Of a DNA stretch of 64,000 bases, positions 24,966 through 36,946 are shown one piece after another (the stretch's first letter is position 1; every line of letters begins with the position of its first letter). The translations under genes and the position numbers were made by a program. Below the pieces are notes generated by a model. That model worked only from the letters and a program-made list of their open reading frames with translations. It ran no database searches and was not told where the DNA came from. The DNA lies in NCBI GenBank assembly GCA_029844215.1, contig CM056730.1:52960924-53024923 (forward strand), read 5' to 3'. This stretch comes from Przewalskia tangutica (lineage: Eukaryota; Streptophyta; Magnoliopsida; Solanales; Solanaceae).

Positions 24966-26394
24966 TCATAATAAATCAACCGCCTCCATCGAGACGCGGG
25001 TACGTAAATACAACAAAGGCTATCACAACAAGCATAGGCAAGTTTCACAACAACAAGCATAGGCAAGCTTCACAACAACAAGCATAGGCAATCTATACAC
25101 AACTCAAAGTACTTTCATTTTATGCCAAAGTCCGGGTTTTAACCCTAAGGTACTACGTACGTTAAATTACTTTTAAAGATCCATTTCTTTTACAAAGGTC
25201 ACCCGATACCCGTAGTATAAAAATAGAGTGACTAACATTGTTAAGTAAACCAAAATGCTTTCCTTTGTAAAATCAAGTAACAACCTTATTTTCCAAACGT
25301 TCAAGTTTGCCTAATTTCAAATGCTCAAGTTTCTCATTTTAGAAAAGGTTTCGTAGTTCATAGTTTTAATCCTTTAAACATAATTCTCCTTTAAACGCTT
25401 GAGAAACATATGCCTTATAAAGTAGTAGGTTATTCTTGTTTATAAACAATCTTATTAAGCAACATGATCTAGAAATGTAATATCATTTTGTCTCATCTTA
25501 GCTTCTATGCAGATGGAGGTTTCACCGGTTTTTAATACCATACTTCATTATTCAATACATTTTCCTTTATTAACGCCGCAGTTGGTTTGTCGATACTCAT
25601 TCGATTTCCAAATCAAGAAACATTATTCCTTTTAAAACCTAAGACTCATTACTCATGAATGAGGTTTCACACCTTTAACAAAATTCATATCAATACCATT
25701 AAGTCAAGTCTCTTATCTTCAAAAATCAAGAAACCATTCTTTTTATCACTTTAAGACGTTATACCTAACTTCCCATAAAGCTAGTATAACTCTTATGTTT
25801 TCAAAGCCAAGTATTACTTTCTTTCAAAAAGGTCTTTAAACACTTCAAGTTCTTTATTACTACACATCAAATCCGTTATAAGTCAAATCGCTACCCTTTG
25901 AAACCACAAAGCATTTTCTTACCTACATAAAGTCGTTATAACTAACTTCCCATAAAGCCGTTATAACACTTTATGTTTCAAACCAATCAAATACATTAAA
26001 CACATGACGCTCACCGCATTACATAGTTATACACATATCATGCTAGAACAGATAGGAAGAGGTTCACATACCGCGACGACATCGACTAATAGCAAAGCGC
26101 CCAAGTACTCTCAAACCGCTTGGCCACACCTTAAGCCAAGCACCACGCCACACGTAGTATTTCAACCTATAGAGGCCACAAGGCGCCTATTAACATCTTA
26201 GATCTCAATGTAGAATATCTTACGTAAAATTAAGAAGACTCGCTTTCCCGCAACAACAGAAATCTCCTCTCTATCGAGGCCGCTACCAAGCCAACCGTGG
26301 GGTTTGCACGCCTAACCGGACGTACAATTCTACTCACAAGAATACTACACAAGTCCATCAGAATACACCCTATGTAATTACGTCAGCCACTTCT

Positions 26395-26470
26395 TAAAAT
26401 TCAGGCTTAAGTCGCAAGACATTGCCGTAAGTATTATTCAGGCTTAAGTCGAAAGACATTGCCGCACAAC
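26395..26470. repeat. Short direct duplication in R7 3' LTR
   Basis: 'ttcaggcttaagtcg' followed by 'aagacattgccg' occurs twice within about 75 bp. The same doublet is at 31918-31985 in the 5' LTR, so it predates insertion. Confidence 0.7.
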
Positions 26471-27427
26471 TATGTTCAGTTCTATATATAGTATACTTAA
26501 CTATATACTCCTACAACATGTAATTTCCAATTACAACAGAAGGTCAAGAATGTTTACCTCGATAAGCCCAAAATTATCCGAGTTTATATGTCGATCCTGA
26601 GCAAGGTTTAGCTCCTACTCCGTGCGCTCCAACCCGCTCCAAACAACCCTTAGAAGTTCTAACCAACTTCTACTTAACACTTCAACCGACTATGAAGGTT
26701 TTTCCTTAGGGTTTCATTTTTGACTGAGGGAAGTATAATAGTATTTTCTGGGCTTTTGTAAAAGTGTAACCTTGGGAATACTACAAGGTATTTGGGCATT
26801 ATAACAATACTTGGAGAGTATTTCTATACCACAGAAGTGGGGTATTATACGAAGACAACTAGGCTAGTGGTACCCCACTACTAACCACTACAGCGAGTGG
26901 GATACTTTCGCCGGGGCCTTCACAAAAGGGGGAGGTGCATGGACTAAATAACAAGAGGAGGGAGTATTTTGAGACTTAGATAGATTGCTCAAGTTTGATG
27001 AAATAACTCTTCAACTTAGTAGGGTATTTATAGTCATGAATGGCCAACCAACGGCCAAGATCCATCCAAGTGTTAGTAAGTTGTAAGGCCAAGATCGCCA
27101 AGTGCACCTTATCCATCTACCACCAAAATATCCTACCTAACCCTTGACCAAGAAACAACACAAAAACGTGCTATCGATGCCTTTGCCGCCCACTTCTCAC
27201 GCCCAATGCGAGGTGACACACGCCACCCTCCCGCTGGTCCAAAATGTTTCGCCTCTAAAAATCCGCAAAAATTATTAATGACATAGCCGAATTTTCCTAC
27301 GAAAGTCGTGGAAACGCTTCATTAAAAACGACTCCATCTCGCACTTGTGCACAAATTCGAACCTATGCCTATTTTGAGGCTCAAATTGTATACGACGCCT
27401 CACGCATATACTGAAATACGGTATAAA

Positions 27428-27461
27428 ATTCTCCTCCTTAGAAACATTCGTCCCGAATGTT
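27428..27461 (-). promoter_or_regulatory. R7 polypurine tract and adjacent hairpin
   Basis: The minus-strand purine tract (AAGGAGGAGAAT) abuts the LTR start. The inverted repeat AACATTCG/CGAATGTT lies at 27443-27461. Confidence 0.78.
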
Positions 27462-28390
27462 CCTTCTCAAGACTGATAACGATAAAGTTCTTCTAACAAG
27501 TTGCCAACGCCACAATCGCCACGTAAATAACACACGCACTCAAATACTTATATCCAAGTCCACGAGGAAACACCTCTAACATCACAAACTTTTGTCACTT
27601 TGCCGCGAGGTTCTAGTGTCACTCCCGCGACTCCAACAAATGGTACCGGATCGCATGCGATCCCCGAGGTCTAAAATATACATCCTCCGCACCTTCTCCT
27701 TTACAAGAAATGATCATATCTATGCTCGCAATACATGCTCGCTTTCTACCCTTACTCGTCAGATTTTTCTAACACTTGAACTCTTCTAGTATACGCACTC
27801 ACACTTCACCATCGCCAGCCAAAACCTCGAGTCACCACTCCAACTTGGTTATCTTACTAGCCTCAATCTTCCTTAAGGCCATTCCCGACCTTCACGACCG
27901 CTTCGGTCGAACACACCCACGAACTCATACGATGGTCAACTAAACTGGGCCTAGCACCTCGTGATTCTACCACCGTGACCACCCAGAGCTGACCCCACTG
28001 AACAGCCGCGGTTGGCTCCGCAACACGGCCCCAACCCGACCCACTTAACGATCACGCCTTGTTTCCGATCCGAACAATCTTATTTATACAAGTCATGAAA
28101 GCTACCACTTCCATTTTACACTACCCAAGGAATTATCCTAACACATTTATACGCAAACCAAGTATTTCAACAAAGACAATCAGAAATCTTTTATTCAAGA
28201 TGACCTTACCTCTAAGGTCTCAACACGAAATATTCTAAGGTTCACACTTTTCATGCCCCCATACATAACCTTTCAACTAACCATGCTGTCTAACTCATAA
28301 CCAACATAACGCTATCCGAACGTAGCACACAATAAGGCGTCATTATATCATGCATACAAATCTCTGTAGAGGTTAAGGATATACCGAATC
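27462..28390 (-). other. R7 linker between gag and PPT
   Basis: Collinear with the R5, R10 and R11 linkers. The stretch at about 27560-27740 resembles R11 60610-60750, the degenerate chromodomain region, so a trace of ancestral pol may remain. No open frame of substance. Confidence 0.5.
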
Positions 28391-29586
28391 TACCGCCCAC
28401 TCTAATCATAAGCCCACTCACCGCAGGCGCATACAGTAGGCGATGAACTCGCCATCGACTTAGGTCGAGCCATTCTGCTTGCATCCTTCCTACTAGACGC
28501 TTCGCCATACGGCCTCGACGGCCGCAGAAAACAAGCACCAAGAAAGACGACATTCTCGACGACGCTCGCCACATCGCACACCGAGGAAAACTCAACCCGA
28601 TCGTTGAACCCATGTATATCTGCGGAACTAAGCCCCGAGCTCACCAGCTCCCGAATACCTCAACGCCCCGACGATCGGGAGACCACTCGCATCGCGGAGG
28701 TACATAACTAGATCGCCGAGGCGTCCGCTCAAAGTTACCAGCGACTCGCTGCTCGCCTCTTCTCACGATCTCGGCCATTCCGCCGACCTCTCCGTGCCTC
28801 ACATCCTAGCGCACGAAGCCAGACGCGGCAATGTCCATGCCCTACCAAGAGCTACACCTGCATAAGCTCGCTAAGTAATCATCCAGCCCAGGACGAGCGG
28901 TACTCGCCCTCCATATCGCCTACCACTGGAACATACCGAGCCAATGAGTCAAACTCCACATTGTACTTCTAACCATCCGCCTGCCCCGCTCAACGCCAAA
29001 AATCATTTACCGAGCCCTCCTCATTTGCTGGGGCAAGAAATGTGCAAGAAAAGCCTCGAGAACTCGCCCCATACTACTGGAAGCGCATGCTCTTCCCGAC
29101 AACTCCCACTAATCAAACTACCAATCGCAGATCACGCACTGATGCAACTCCAATACCACCGACCGCTCAAACTCGATCACTCACGATCCGTCAGAGCCGC
29201 TTGATAAACTCCCGAGGGTCATCTCGCCTCGATCCATGTAACACCGCGGCTACAACTCGTAAAGTCCCGTAGCCTCAAACTGCTCGCCGGGGTGAACTAC
29301 GTGCTATCGGGCCGGAATCGCGATTCACTTATCTCATATCTGCCACGACTCGCCAAGAATCGCCATCTCTTGTACTTCATCTCATCCGCTTCCAGCCGGA
29401 CCGAGGCTCGTGTATCAGAGTCTCAGCAGCCATCGCTGCGCTCTAAACTCGCTGGCCGGGCGGCGCCGCGAAACTCGCTGCCAAGCACTGCTCGTGCATC
29501 GATCGCTCGCGCTCGCATTTCTTCAGATCTCACTAATACCTCCTCGATCGCTTGCCTATTCGGGCTCGCTGCTTTACGCGAGGCAT
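28391..29586 (-). pseudogene. R7 gag
   Basis: This gag frame has its ATG at 29584-29586 on the minus strand, about 190 bp after the PBS. The best protein trace is the C-terminal zinc-knuckle area. Frames 28290-28613 and 28402-28644 share it across a frameshift, with FCGRRGRMAKR and ACFLRPSRPYG over the same DNA (about 28500-28545). A knuckle would bind the genomic RNA during packaging. The upstream capsid region is homologous to R5 and R10 gag at the DNA level, but the phase shifts repeatedly. The plus-strand frames at 28944-29679 are antisense to it. Confidence 0.72.
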
Positions 29587-29774
29587 AATCGTAAAGCGAA
29601 AGGAATACGCTGCAGGGGTCCAACTTATCACACCTCTAGGGCACGATCTCGTAATGAGAAGAATGGAAATCAATCTTAAATGTCCTATAACCTCCCCGAC
29701 ATAGACGTGGTGCACAACACACCGATAATCAAGCACTTACTAGACACGGTTCAGACACTTTCCGAGGACTAATC

Positions 29775-29785
29775 GCTCGATATCA
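29775..29785 (-). other. R7 primer binding site
   Basis: The minus strand reads TGATATCGAGC, with a G-to-A change and the apparent loss of AG compared with the initiator-Met complement. Confidence 0.75.
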
Positions 29786-29790
29786 CTTTT

Positions 29791-32700
29791 TGTCACGACC
29801 AACCTGCCCGCGGATCGTGCCTTACCCCGCACCCTAGTGATACAACATCGAGAAAATCAATGAAATAAAACATGAACATGAATTAAGAGACAAGATAAAT
29901 AAACAGTCAACCAAAATAGCTTGCCTTCATCATATATATACATAAATACCAACGCTTATCCTTTTACAAACCCCGCCACAACAAAGGCATGCACTTAAGA
30001 TTTTTACAATAGCTATGACGGACAGTGGCCCCGCCATACCTCAATGTATAAGAATCTGCTGCACTGTGGTAACATACCAAAAGATAAGCCTCCAAGAATG
30101 GGCTTCCCGACACGCCGAATCGTGGATCCTATGAGCAGGATCCACAACCGATGTACTTCCACTCGCAGATTTAACGCAGCCTCCGGCGAGGTCAAGATAA
30201 CAGTACCAAGTATGTGAAATCAGAAAAGATCAGAATGAAATCATAATAGTCTATATAAAGCGAGACATGTATGATAACCAGATGAAATACGTGTCTCGCC
30301 ATCTCGCGACTCGTGTAATCGATGAAATACGTGTCCTCGCCATCTCGTGACTTTGTAAAAATCGATGAAATACGTGTCCTCGCCATCTCGACTTTGTATA
30401 ATCAAATGGAATACGTGTCTCGCCATCTCGCGACTCTGTATAATCAAATGAATACGCCCTCGCCCATCTCGTGACTTGCAGAATCGCTCATAACAAATCA
30501 ACCGCCTCCATCGAGACGCGGTACAGTAAATACAACAAAGGCTATCACAACAAGCATAGGCAAGTTTCACAACAACAAGCATAGCAAGCTTCACAACAAC
30601 AAGCATAGGCAATCTATACACAACTCAAAGTACTTTCATTTTATGCCAAAGTCCTGTTTTAACTCAAGGTACTACGACGTTAAATTACTTTTAAAGATCC
30701 ATTTCTTTTACAAAGGTCACCCGACACCGTAGTATAAAAATAGAGTGACTAACATTGTTAAGTAAACTAAAATGCTTTCCTTTGTAAAATCAAGTAACAA
30801 CCTTATTTTCCAAACGCTCAAGTTTGCCTAATTTCAAATGCCAAGTTTCTCATTTTAGAAAAGGTTTCGTAGTTCATAGTTTTAATCCTTTAAACATAAT
30901 TCTCCTTTAAACGCTTGAGAAACATATGCCTTATAGGTGAGTAGGTTATTCTTGTTTATAAACAATCTTATTAAGCACCATGATCTAGAAATGTAATATC
31001 ATTTTGTCTCATCTTAGCTTCTATGCAGATGGAGGTTTCACTGGTTTTTAATACCATACTTCATTATTCAATACATTTTCCTTTATTAACGCCGCAGTTG
31101 GTTTGTCGATACTCATTCCGATTTCCAAATCAAGAAACATTATTCCTTTTAAAACCAAGACTCATTACTCATGAATGAGGTTTCACACTTTAACAAAATT
31201 CATATCAATACCATTAAGTCAAGTCTCTTATCTTCAAAAAAATCAAGAAACCATTCTTTTTATCACTTTAAGACGTTATACCTAACTTCCCATAAAGCTA
31301 GTATAACTCTTATGTTTTCAAAGCCAAGTATTACTCTTCTTTCAAAAGGTCTTTTGAAACACTTCAAGTTCTTTATTACTAGACATCAAACCGTTATAAG
31401 TCAACCGCTTACCCTTTGAAACCACAAAGCATTTTCTTACCTACATAAAGTTGTTATAACCAACTTCCCATAAAGCCGTTATAACACTTTATGTTTCAAA
31501 CCAATCAAATACATTAAACACATGTGACGCTTCACCGCACTACATAGTTATACACATATCATGCTAGAACAGATAGAAGAGGTTCACATACCTCGCGACG
31601 ACATCGACTAATAGCAAAGCGCCCAAGTACTCTCAAACCGCTTGGCCTACACCTTAAGCCAAATAGACCACGCCACACGTAGTATTTCAACCTATAGAGG
31701 CCACAAGGCGCCTATTAACATCTTAGATCTCAATGTAGAATATCTTACGTAAAATTCGGCAAGACTCTCCCGCAACAACGTAAATCTCCTCCTCTATCGA
31801 GGCCGCTACCAAGCCAACCAGGGGTTTGCACGCCTAACCGACGTGTACAATTCTACTCACAAGAATACTACACAAGTCCATCAGAATACGCCCATGTAAT
31901 TACGCTCGCCACTTTTAAAATTCAGCTTAAGTCGCAAGACATTGCCGTAAGTATTATTCGTGCTTAAGTCGAAAGACATTGCCGCACAACTATGTTCATT
32001 TCTATATATAGTATACTTAACTATATACTCCTACAACATGTAATTTCCAATTACAAATGTAAGGTCAAGAATGTTTACTCGATAAGCCCAAAATTATCCG
32101 AGTTTATATGCCGATCCCGAGCAAGGTTTAGCTCCTACTCCGCGCTCCAACCCGCTCCAACAACCCTTAGAAGTTCTAACTAACTTCTACTTAACACTTC
32201 AACCGACTATGAAGGTTTTTCCTTAGGGTTTCGCTTTTGACCGAGGGAAGTATAATAGTATTTTCTGGCTTTTGTAAAAGTGTAACTCGGGAATACTACA
32301 AGGTATTTCACAAGGTATTTGGGCATTATAACAATACTGAGAGTATTTCTATACCACAAAGTGGGTATTATACGAAGACAACTAGCAGTGGGTACCCTAC
32401 CACGCCAACTACTACAGCTTTAGGATACTTTCGCCGCGGCCTTCTCAAAAGGGGGGAGCAAGTGGACGAAAGAACAAGAGGGAGGGAGTATTTTGAGACT
32501 TAGATAGATTGCTCAAGTTTGGATGAAATAACTCTTCAACTTAGAGGGGTATTTATAGGTCAAGGAATGGCCAACCAATGGCCAAGATCCATCCAAGTGT
32601 TAGGCAAGTGTAAGGCCAAGATCAAGCCAAGTGCACCTTATCCATCTACCACCAAAATATCCTACCTAACCTCGACCAAGAAACAACACAAAAACGTGCC

Positions 32701-32962
32701 ATCGATGCCTTTGCCGCCCACTTCACGCCCAATGCGAGGTGACACATGTCACCTCCCGCTGGTCCAAAATGTTTCGCCTCTAAAAATCCGCAAAATTATT
32801 AATGACATAGCCGAATTTTCCCTACGAAAGTCGTGGAAACGCTTCATTTAAAAAACGACTCCTTCTAAGACTTGTGCACAAATTCGAACCTATGCCTATT
32901 TTGAGGCTCAAATTGTATACGTACGCCCTCACGTACATACTCTGGAAATACGGGGTATAACA
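29791..32962 (-). mobile_element. R7 5' LTR
   Basis: This 3,172 bp LTR is the promoter copy. TATA is at 32550-32557 and the TGACACATGTCA inverted repeat is at about 32735-32754. The terminal word reads GTACGCCCTCACGTACATAC here (32921-32940) but GACGCCTCACGCATATAC in the partner LTR (27393-27410). Confidence 0.86.
30279..30485. repeat. LTR tandem cassette, type gamma (R7 5' LTR)
   Basis: Five units pair with 24751-24965. The minus frames 30192-30386 and 30241-30621 read the array and the adjacent CATAGGCAAG repeats. Confidence 0.8.
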
Positions 32963-32967
32963 AAATT

Positions 32968-33889
32968 ACTACAATATGTAATATCCAATTACAATAGGGG
33001 GACATAGATCAATACCTCGATAAGCCCAAAATTATCCAAGTTTATAAGTAGATCCTGAGCAAGGTTTAGCTCCTAATATGTACGCTCCAATTCGCTCCAA
33101 GAAACCCTTAGAAGTTCTACACCACTTCTACTTACTACTTCAACCAACTATGAAGATTTTTCTAGGGTTTCACTTTGCGACTAATGGAAAAAAACTAGTA
33201 TTTTCGGGCTCCTAGTATTGAAATAACTTGGAATACAACTAGGGATACTAGGCTAAGGTATTTGGGATTATACAATAATACTTGGAGTATTTTCTACACA
33301 TGTGGGGGAGGTCGACGAAACAAGGCAAAGGAGAGGAGTATTTCGCTTGGAAAACTTCTGGCGAGGGATGAAATTAGTCTTCAAGCTGGGGGTATTTATG
33401 TAATAATCGGGCCATGATCAAGTCAAGTGGGTGGTCAAGATCGGGCCACGCGTGTGTGGATCCCACCACACCACACGGCCAACGAAATTGCTTCCAAGTG
33501 TCACGCCATTTCGCCAAGAGGACAAGTCCACCCGGCCAAGGGTGCCACGGGGTGAAACGTGTCGCCCCCCGATTCGTCCAAAATATTTCGTCTTCCGAAA
33601 ATATCCAAAATACCGAAAATCCCAAAAACAAAGTGGGCCCCACAAAACCGTAAATTTCTCCCGTGGGCCCCACGTGACCATTTCCGAAAATAAAATCCTA
33701 TAATTCTAATATAATCCAAGAAGTCCAAATACCAAATCTGGGAATCCAATTCCCACTAACGAACCTTTTTCCTTCACAAAACCCGGAAACTTTTCCGTCG
33801 AAAAATCACACTTTTCTCTTTCCAAAATTTCTGTCGTATTCTCGTACGTACGTCCCCACATACATACCCTGGAACAACGGGGTATAACA
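32968..33889 (-). mobile_element. R3 solo LTR, last segment with promoter region
   Basis: This is the 5' end of the R3 LTR (start ggtataaca at 33881-33889). It holds a weak TATA-like 'tatttatg' near 33395 and the GGGTGAAACGTGTCGCCC inverted repeat near 33550. Frames at 33374-33749 on both strands are LTR DNA. Confidence 0.82.
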
Positions 33890-34620
33890 CTCATAAGGCT
33901 CCATCTGGATACTGGAGTGGTAGCTGTTATTATACGCAAACTCTACTAGCGGCAAATGATCCTCCCAGCTACCTCTGAAGTCAATAACACAGGCTCGCAG
34001 CATATCCTCGCTTTCGATAAGACGCCCGCCGTCCGCCTGCTCGAGGATGGAATGCAGATTGTGCTCACCAAGGCCCCTTAATCCCTTCTCGAAAGACTCT
34101 CCGTGCTTAGCCAGAACCGGGCTCTCGCTCGATATGATAGAAATAGGACCCTACGCAGCCTCACGATCTCTGATGTAAAGTCCGCATAGTCCTCCAAAAA
34201 GTCATCCCGACCGAAGAAAGTGGGCTGATTTCGCCACCGTCGACGATAACCCGTATAGAATCATGTTTCTGAGTGCGGGTAACCCGTGATAAAGTCCATG
34301 CTGATCACCTCCCACTTCCATGTCGATCTCTATCGCACGCAACAACCCACCGTGCCTCTAGTGCTCTACCTTCACCGGCCGACAACACGCACCGAGCAAC
34401 AAACTCGTGGACGCCCTCTTCGTGACATCCCACCAATACACGATCCGAGGTCGCGGTACATCTTTGTTGACCGATGGATTGAGTAACGCGCTACCGCGGT
34501 GCTTCCCTAGAACTCCGCCAAGTCCCGCAATATCCGAACACACAACTCGCCAAACCTTAGCACCCCATCAAAAGTTACTCAAAAGCGACCCTTCCTCACG
34601 TAAGAGTCGATCACGATACC
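33890..34620 (-). pseudogene. R2 integrase core (5' of the R3 insertion)
   Basis: This is the R2 integrase on the minus strand. Frame 33806-34003 reads DFRGSWEDHLPLVEFAYNNS, the hallmark segment after the catalytic Glu of chromovirus integrase; it runs up to PYE, where R3 inserted. Farther upstream, DNA near 34279-34300 encodes MDFITGLP around the first catalytic Asp. The zinc-binding N-terminal domain lies at about 34340-34480. Integrase would insert cDNA into host chromatin. Frameshifts interrupt it at several places. Confidence 0.83.
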
Positions 34621-34795
34621 GGTCATAATCGATCCTCAAATCGCTGCTCTTCACCTCGACGATGGAAGACTCGCAACCTCTCGAACTCAACCCCACCGCT
34701 ATCGTAACCAATCAATCGGACTCCAAAGCTCGCTAGCCGATGCAACTCGCGACCATGCCCTCCTCTCGCCGCACATCCGATAGACTCCCATCGAC

Positions 34796-35120
34796 CTACG
34801 ACATGGCATCCGCCAAAACATCGCCTTCCTCGGTGGTACAGATATCGACATCATAATCTCGAGTAACTCTAACCACCGCTCTCGCTATAAGTTCACCGCG
34901 AAGATATATCGAGGCTCTGTGGTATGTGTAAATATCCACACGAACCCCATACAAATAGTGCCTCCAGATCTTCAAGGCGTGAATCACCGCCGCCAACTCC
35001 AAATCACGCGGGTAGTTCCTCCTACGCTTCTTAAGTCGCCGACGCGACGCTTATAACCTTACCTCGCGTGATCAAGACACATCCAAGCCCGATGCCCGAT
35101 GCATCACAATACACTACATA
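34796..35120 (-). pseudogene. R2 RNase H domain with TDH to TYH change
   Basis: Frame 34796-35002 (minus) matches the Ty3/gypsy RNase H: ELAAVIHALKIWRHYLYGV, then VDIYTYH, then a linker ending DVLADAMS. In this family the motif is TDH, and its Asp is one of the metal-binding catalytic residues; here codon 34922-34924 is TAC (Tyr). R9 keeps TDH at the same place. The domain would degrade the RNA strand in RNA/DNA hybrids during reverse transcription. The change should abolish activity even if all indels are errors. Confidence 0.87.
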
Positions 35121-35249
35121 ACCGCTTCAGGCCCTCCGAAGAGTAAGAATCGGGCGGCCGCCACCACCTTCAAGAATCGAAACCCCGCCACAAGCATCCG
35201 CCCATCAAACTTAGCCGCTTCGAGTCACTTAGTCAAAGGTGCCAAATAG

Positions 35250-36000
35250 AAGCAACCTTCCACGAATCTCCGATAGTAACTCGCAAGGCCCGTAAAATTA
35301 CGCACTGCCTGAGTAAGAGTTCAGGCCAACTCGATCGCTTCGATTCGTCAGATTCCACTCAATACCATCACCCATAATGTGCCCAAGAAATGCCACTGAA
35401 GTTAACCAAAACTGACATTTGGAAAACTTGGCATACAACTGCTGGTCCTGAAGAACTCTCAGCACAGTCCTCAAATGCTCCGCATGCTCCTGCTCTGAGC
35501 GAGAATAAACCAAGATGTCATTGATGAATACTATCACAAACGTATCCAAAATGGTTTGAACACTCGCTCATCAAATCCATAAATACCACGAGCATCGTCA
35601 AACCGAAAGACATAACCTCAACTCATAAAGGTTCGCACGTCCGAATGTAGTCCTGTGGACATCCGCCTCACTAACTCGCACTGATGATAGCCCGATCGCA
35701 GATCAATCTGAGAAACATCTCGCACTCGCAACCGGGTCGAACAAATCATCAATCTCGGAAGCGGGTATTCGTTTAATAGTCACCTTGTTCACCGTCGTAA
35801 TCAACACACACGCGCAGCTGCCCCGCCCTTCTTCTTCACGAACAATACCGCGCTTCCCTGCGAGAAACACTAGGCTCGATGAAGCCCTTCTCCAAAGAAA
35901 TCTCTCACCGGTCCTTCAACTCTCTCAACTCGGCAGTGCCATTCTCAGATGGCGGAATGGAAATAGGCCGAGTGTCCGCAAAGACATCCATACAAAACTC
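35250..36000 (-). pseudogene. R2 reverse transcriptase with FIDD to FIND change
   Basis: Frame 35298-35549 (minus) reads [15 protein letters not shown], then [21 protein letters not shown] and VAFLGHIM. These are the palm motif and thumb of Ty3/gypsy RT. The family motif is FIDD; here the first Asp codon (35520-35522) is AAT, Asn. The loss of one catalytic metal ligand should inactivate polymerase activity. The fingers region lies at about 35600-36000, broken by frameshifts. R9 carries FIDD at the homologous site. Confidence 0.88.
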
Positions 36001-36225
36001 TATCTCCTCTCGTGAGGGATACCCGAGGTCGTCTGAAACACATCCGGGAACTCTCGACTACATCGGAATCGATCAAAATATGGTACCGCACTCAAGATCA
36101 AACACCCGAACGACGGTAGATATACCCTTCGCATCATCATCCGCCTCGAGGTAGGAAATAAACCTACCTTCTGAGACACAAATGTTCCTCCCACTCAATA
36201 ACCGGCCTCAGAAATCGAACTCGCC
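36001..36225 (-). pseudogene. R2 protease-RT connector, truncated protease
   Basis: The DNA is collinear with R9 47200-47415 ('gtaggaaataaacctacc' and 'gttcctcccact' in both). The R9 sequence that continues into the protease (47415-47690) is missing here. The frame passes directly into gag-type sequence at about 36220, which marks a deletion. Confidence 0.7.
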
Positions 36226-36743
36226 CCATATCGCTAGAGGCGATGCTCTCCCGGATAGCTCCTACGAATCAAACCACCGATCGCAGATCACGCACCGACG
36301 TGAACCTAAGACCACCGACTTTGCCTCCAAGCTCGATCACTGTGATGATCCGTCAGAGTCGCTTGACGAACTCGCGGATCATCCTCGTGCCTCACCAGAA
36401 CTCGCGCTACAACTCGTAAAATCTCGAGCCTCAAAATATCCGACCGCGAACCACGGCATCGCTGAATCGAATCGCAGATCCACTTATCTCACGTTCGCCA
36501 CGATCTCGCCAGAATCGCTATCTTCAGAATTCCATCTCTCTCGCCTGTGCCGGGACCGAGGCGCAGTATCGTGGTCTCATCGCCCACCGATGCGCTTTCT
36601 AAACCCGCTGGGCCGGGCAGTGACGTGGAACTCGCCGCTCGAGGTATCGCTCGTATAGATCGCTCGCCTCGTGACTCCTATGTGTCCTACTAGCGTATCT
36701 CGCCGCTTGCCCTTCTCGGGCCCGTTGCCTTGCTTGGAGGCAT
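36220..36743 (-). pseudogene. R2 gag, N-terminal part only
   Basis: The gag start ATG is at 36741-36743 on the minus strand (MPPSKATGPRR). The C-terminal half of gag, including the zinc knuckle, is absent: alignment to R9 jumps from about 48465 to about 47415, a loss of roughly 1.05 kb. The R9 ends share the short word 'aactcgc', consistent with a slippage or microhomology deletion. The long plus frame 36182-36658 is antisense. Confidence 0.78.
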
Positions 36744-36930
36744 AATCGATATGTAAAAGGAATACGTTAGAGGGTCCAACTTATAACACAACTCTAAGGC
36801 ACGATCTCGAGTGAGAAGAATGGAAACCAATCCTAAATATCCTATAGCCTCTCGACATCGGTGTGGTGCACAACACACCGATAATCAAGACTTACTAGAT
36901 ACGGTCGTAGACACTTTCCGAGGATTAATC

Positions 36931-36942
36931 GCTTCGATACCA
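36931..36942 (-). other. R2 primer binding site
   Basis: The minus strand reads TGGTATCGAAGC, four bases inside the LTR end at 36947. Confidence 0.78.
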
Positions 36943-36946
36943 CTTT

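Larger units (their letters stand above)
24270..27427 (-). mobile_element. R7 3' LTR
   Basis: This LTR of about 3.16 kb is collinear with 29791-32962. The start end reads 'gtataaaa' instead of 'gtataaca', next to the PPT. It holds cassette gamma (24751-24965) and three consecutive 'acaacaagcataggcaag' units (25025-25095). Confidence 0.85.
24270..32962 (-). mobile_element. R7: complete gag-only (TR-GAG-like) LTR retrotransposon
   Basis: R7 is an 8.69 kb element. The 3' LTR is 24270-27427, the internal region about 27428-29790 and the 5' LTR 29791-32962. The target duplication is TAATT/AAATT with one mismatch (24265-24269, 32963-32967). The internal region of about 2.36 kb has PBS, gag with a knuckle-like segment, a linker and PPT, but no pol motifs. 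Both LTRs share cassette gamma and a small duplicated 'caggcttaagtcg' block. Confidence 0.87.
6811..33889 (-). mobile_element. R3: solo LTR, split into four segments by R4, R6 and R7
   Basis: R3 has a minus-strand LTR end TGTCACGACC at 6811 and an LTR start (ggtataaca) at 33889. They are flanked by the perfect target duplication CTCAT (6806-6810 and 33890-33894) inside R2 integrase. R3's own DNA is 6811-6981, 18913-20162, 23279-24269 and 32968-33889, about 3.33 kb in total. No PBS, gag or pol lies between its ends outside the nested elements. It is therefore a solo LTR left by recombination between the LTRs of one element. Confidence 0.85.

Noticed and set aside
33374..33749. Overlapping frames of 79-99 codons on both strands
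   Set aside because: They lie in the GC-richer U3 part of the R3 solo LTR. The frames differ in each homologous LTR.
36182..36658. 158-codon plus-strand open frame, one of the two longest in the window
   Set aside because: It is antisense to R2 gag and crosses the deletion junction. GC-rich gag DNA opens the opposite strand; the same occurs in R5, R7 and R9.
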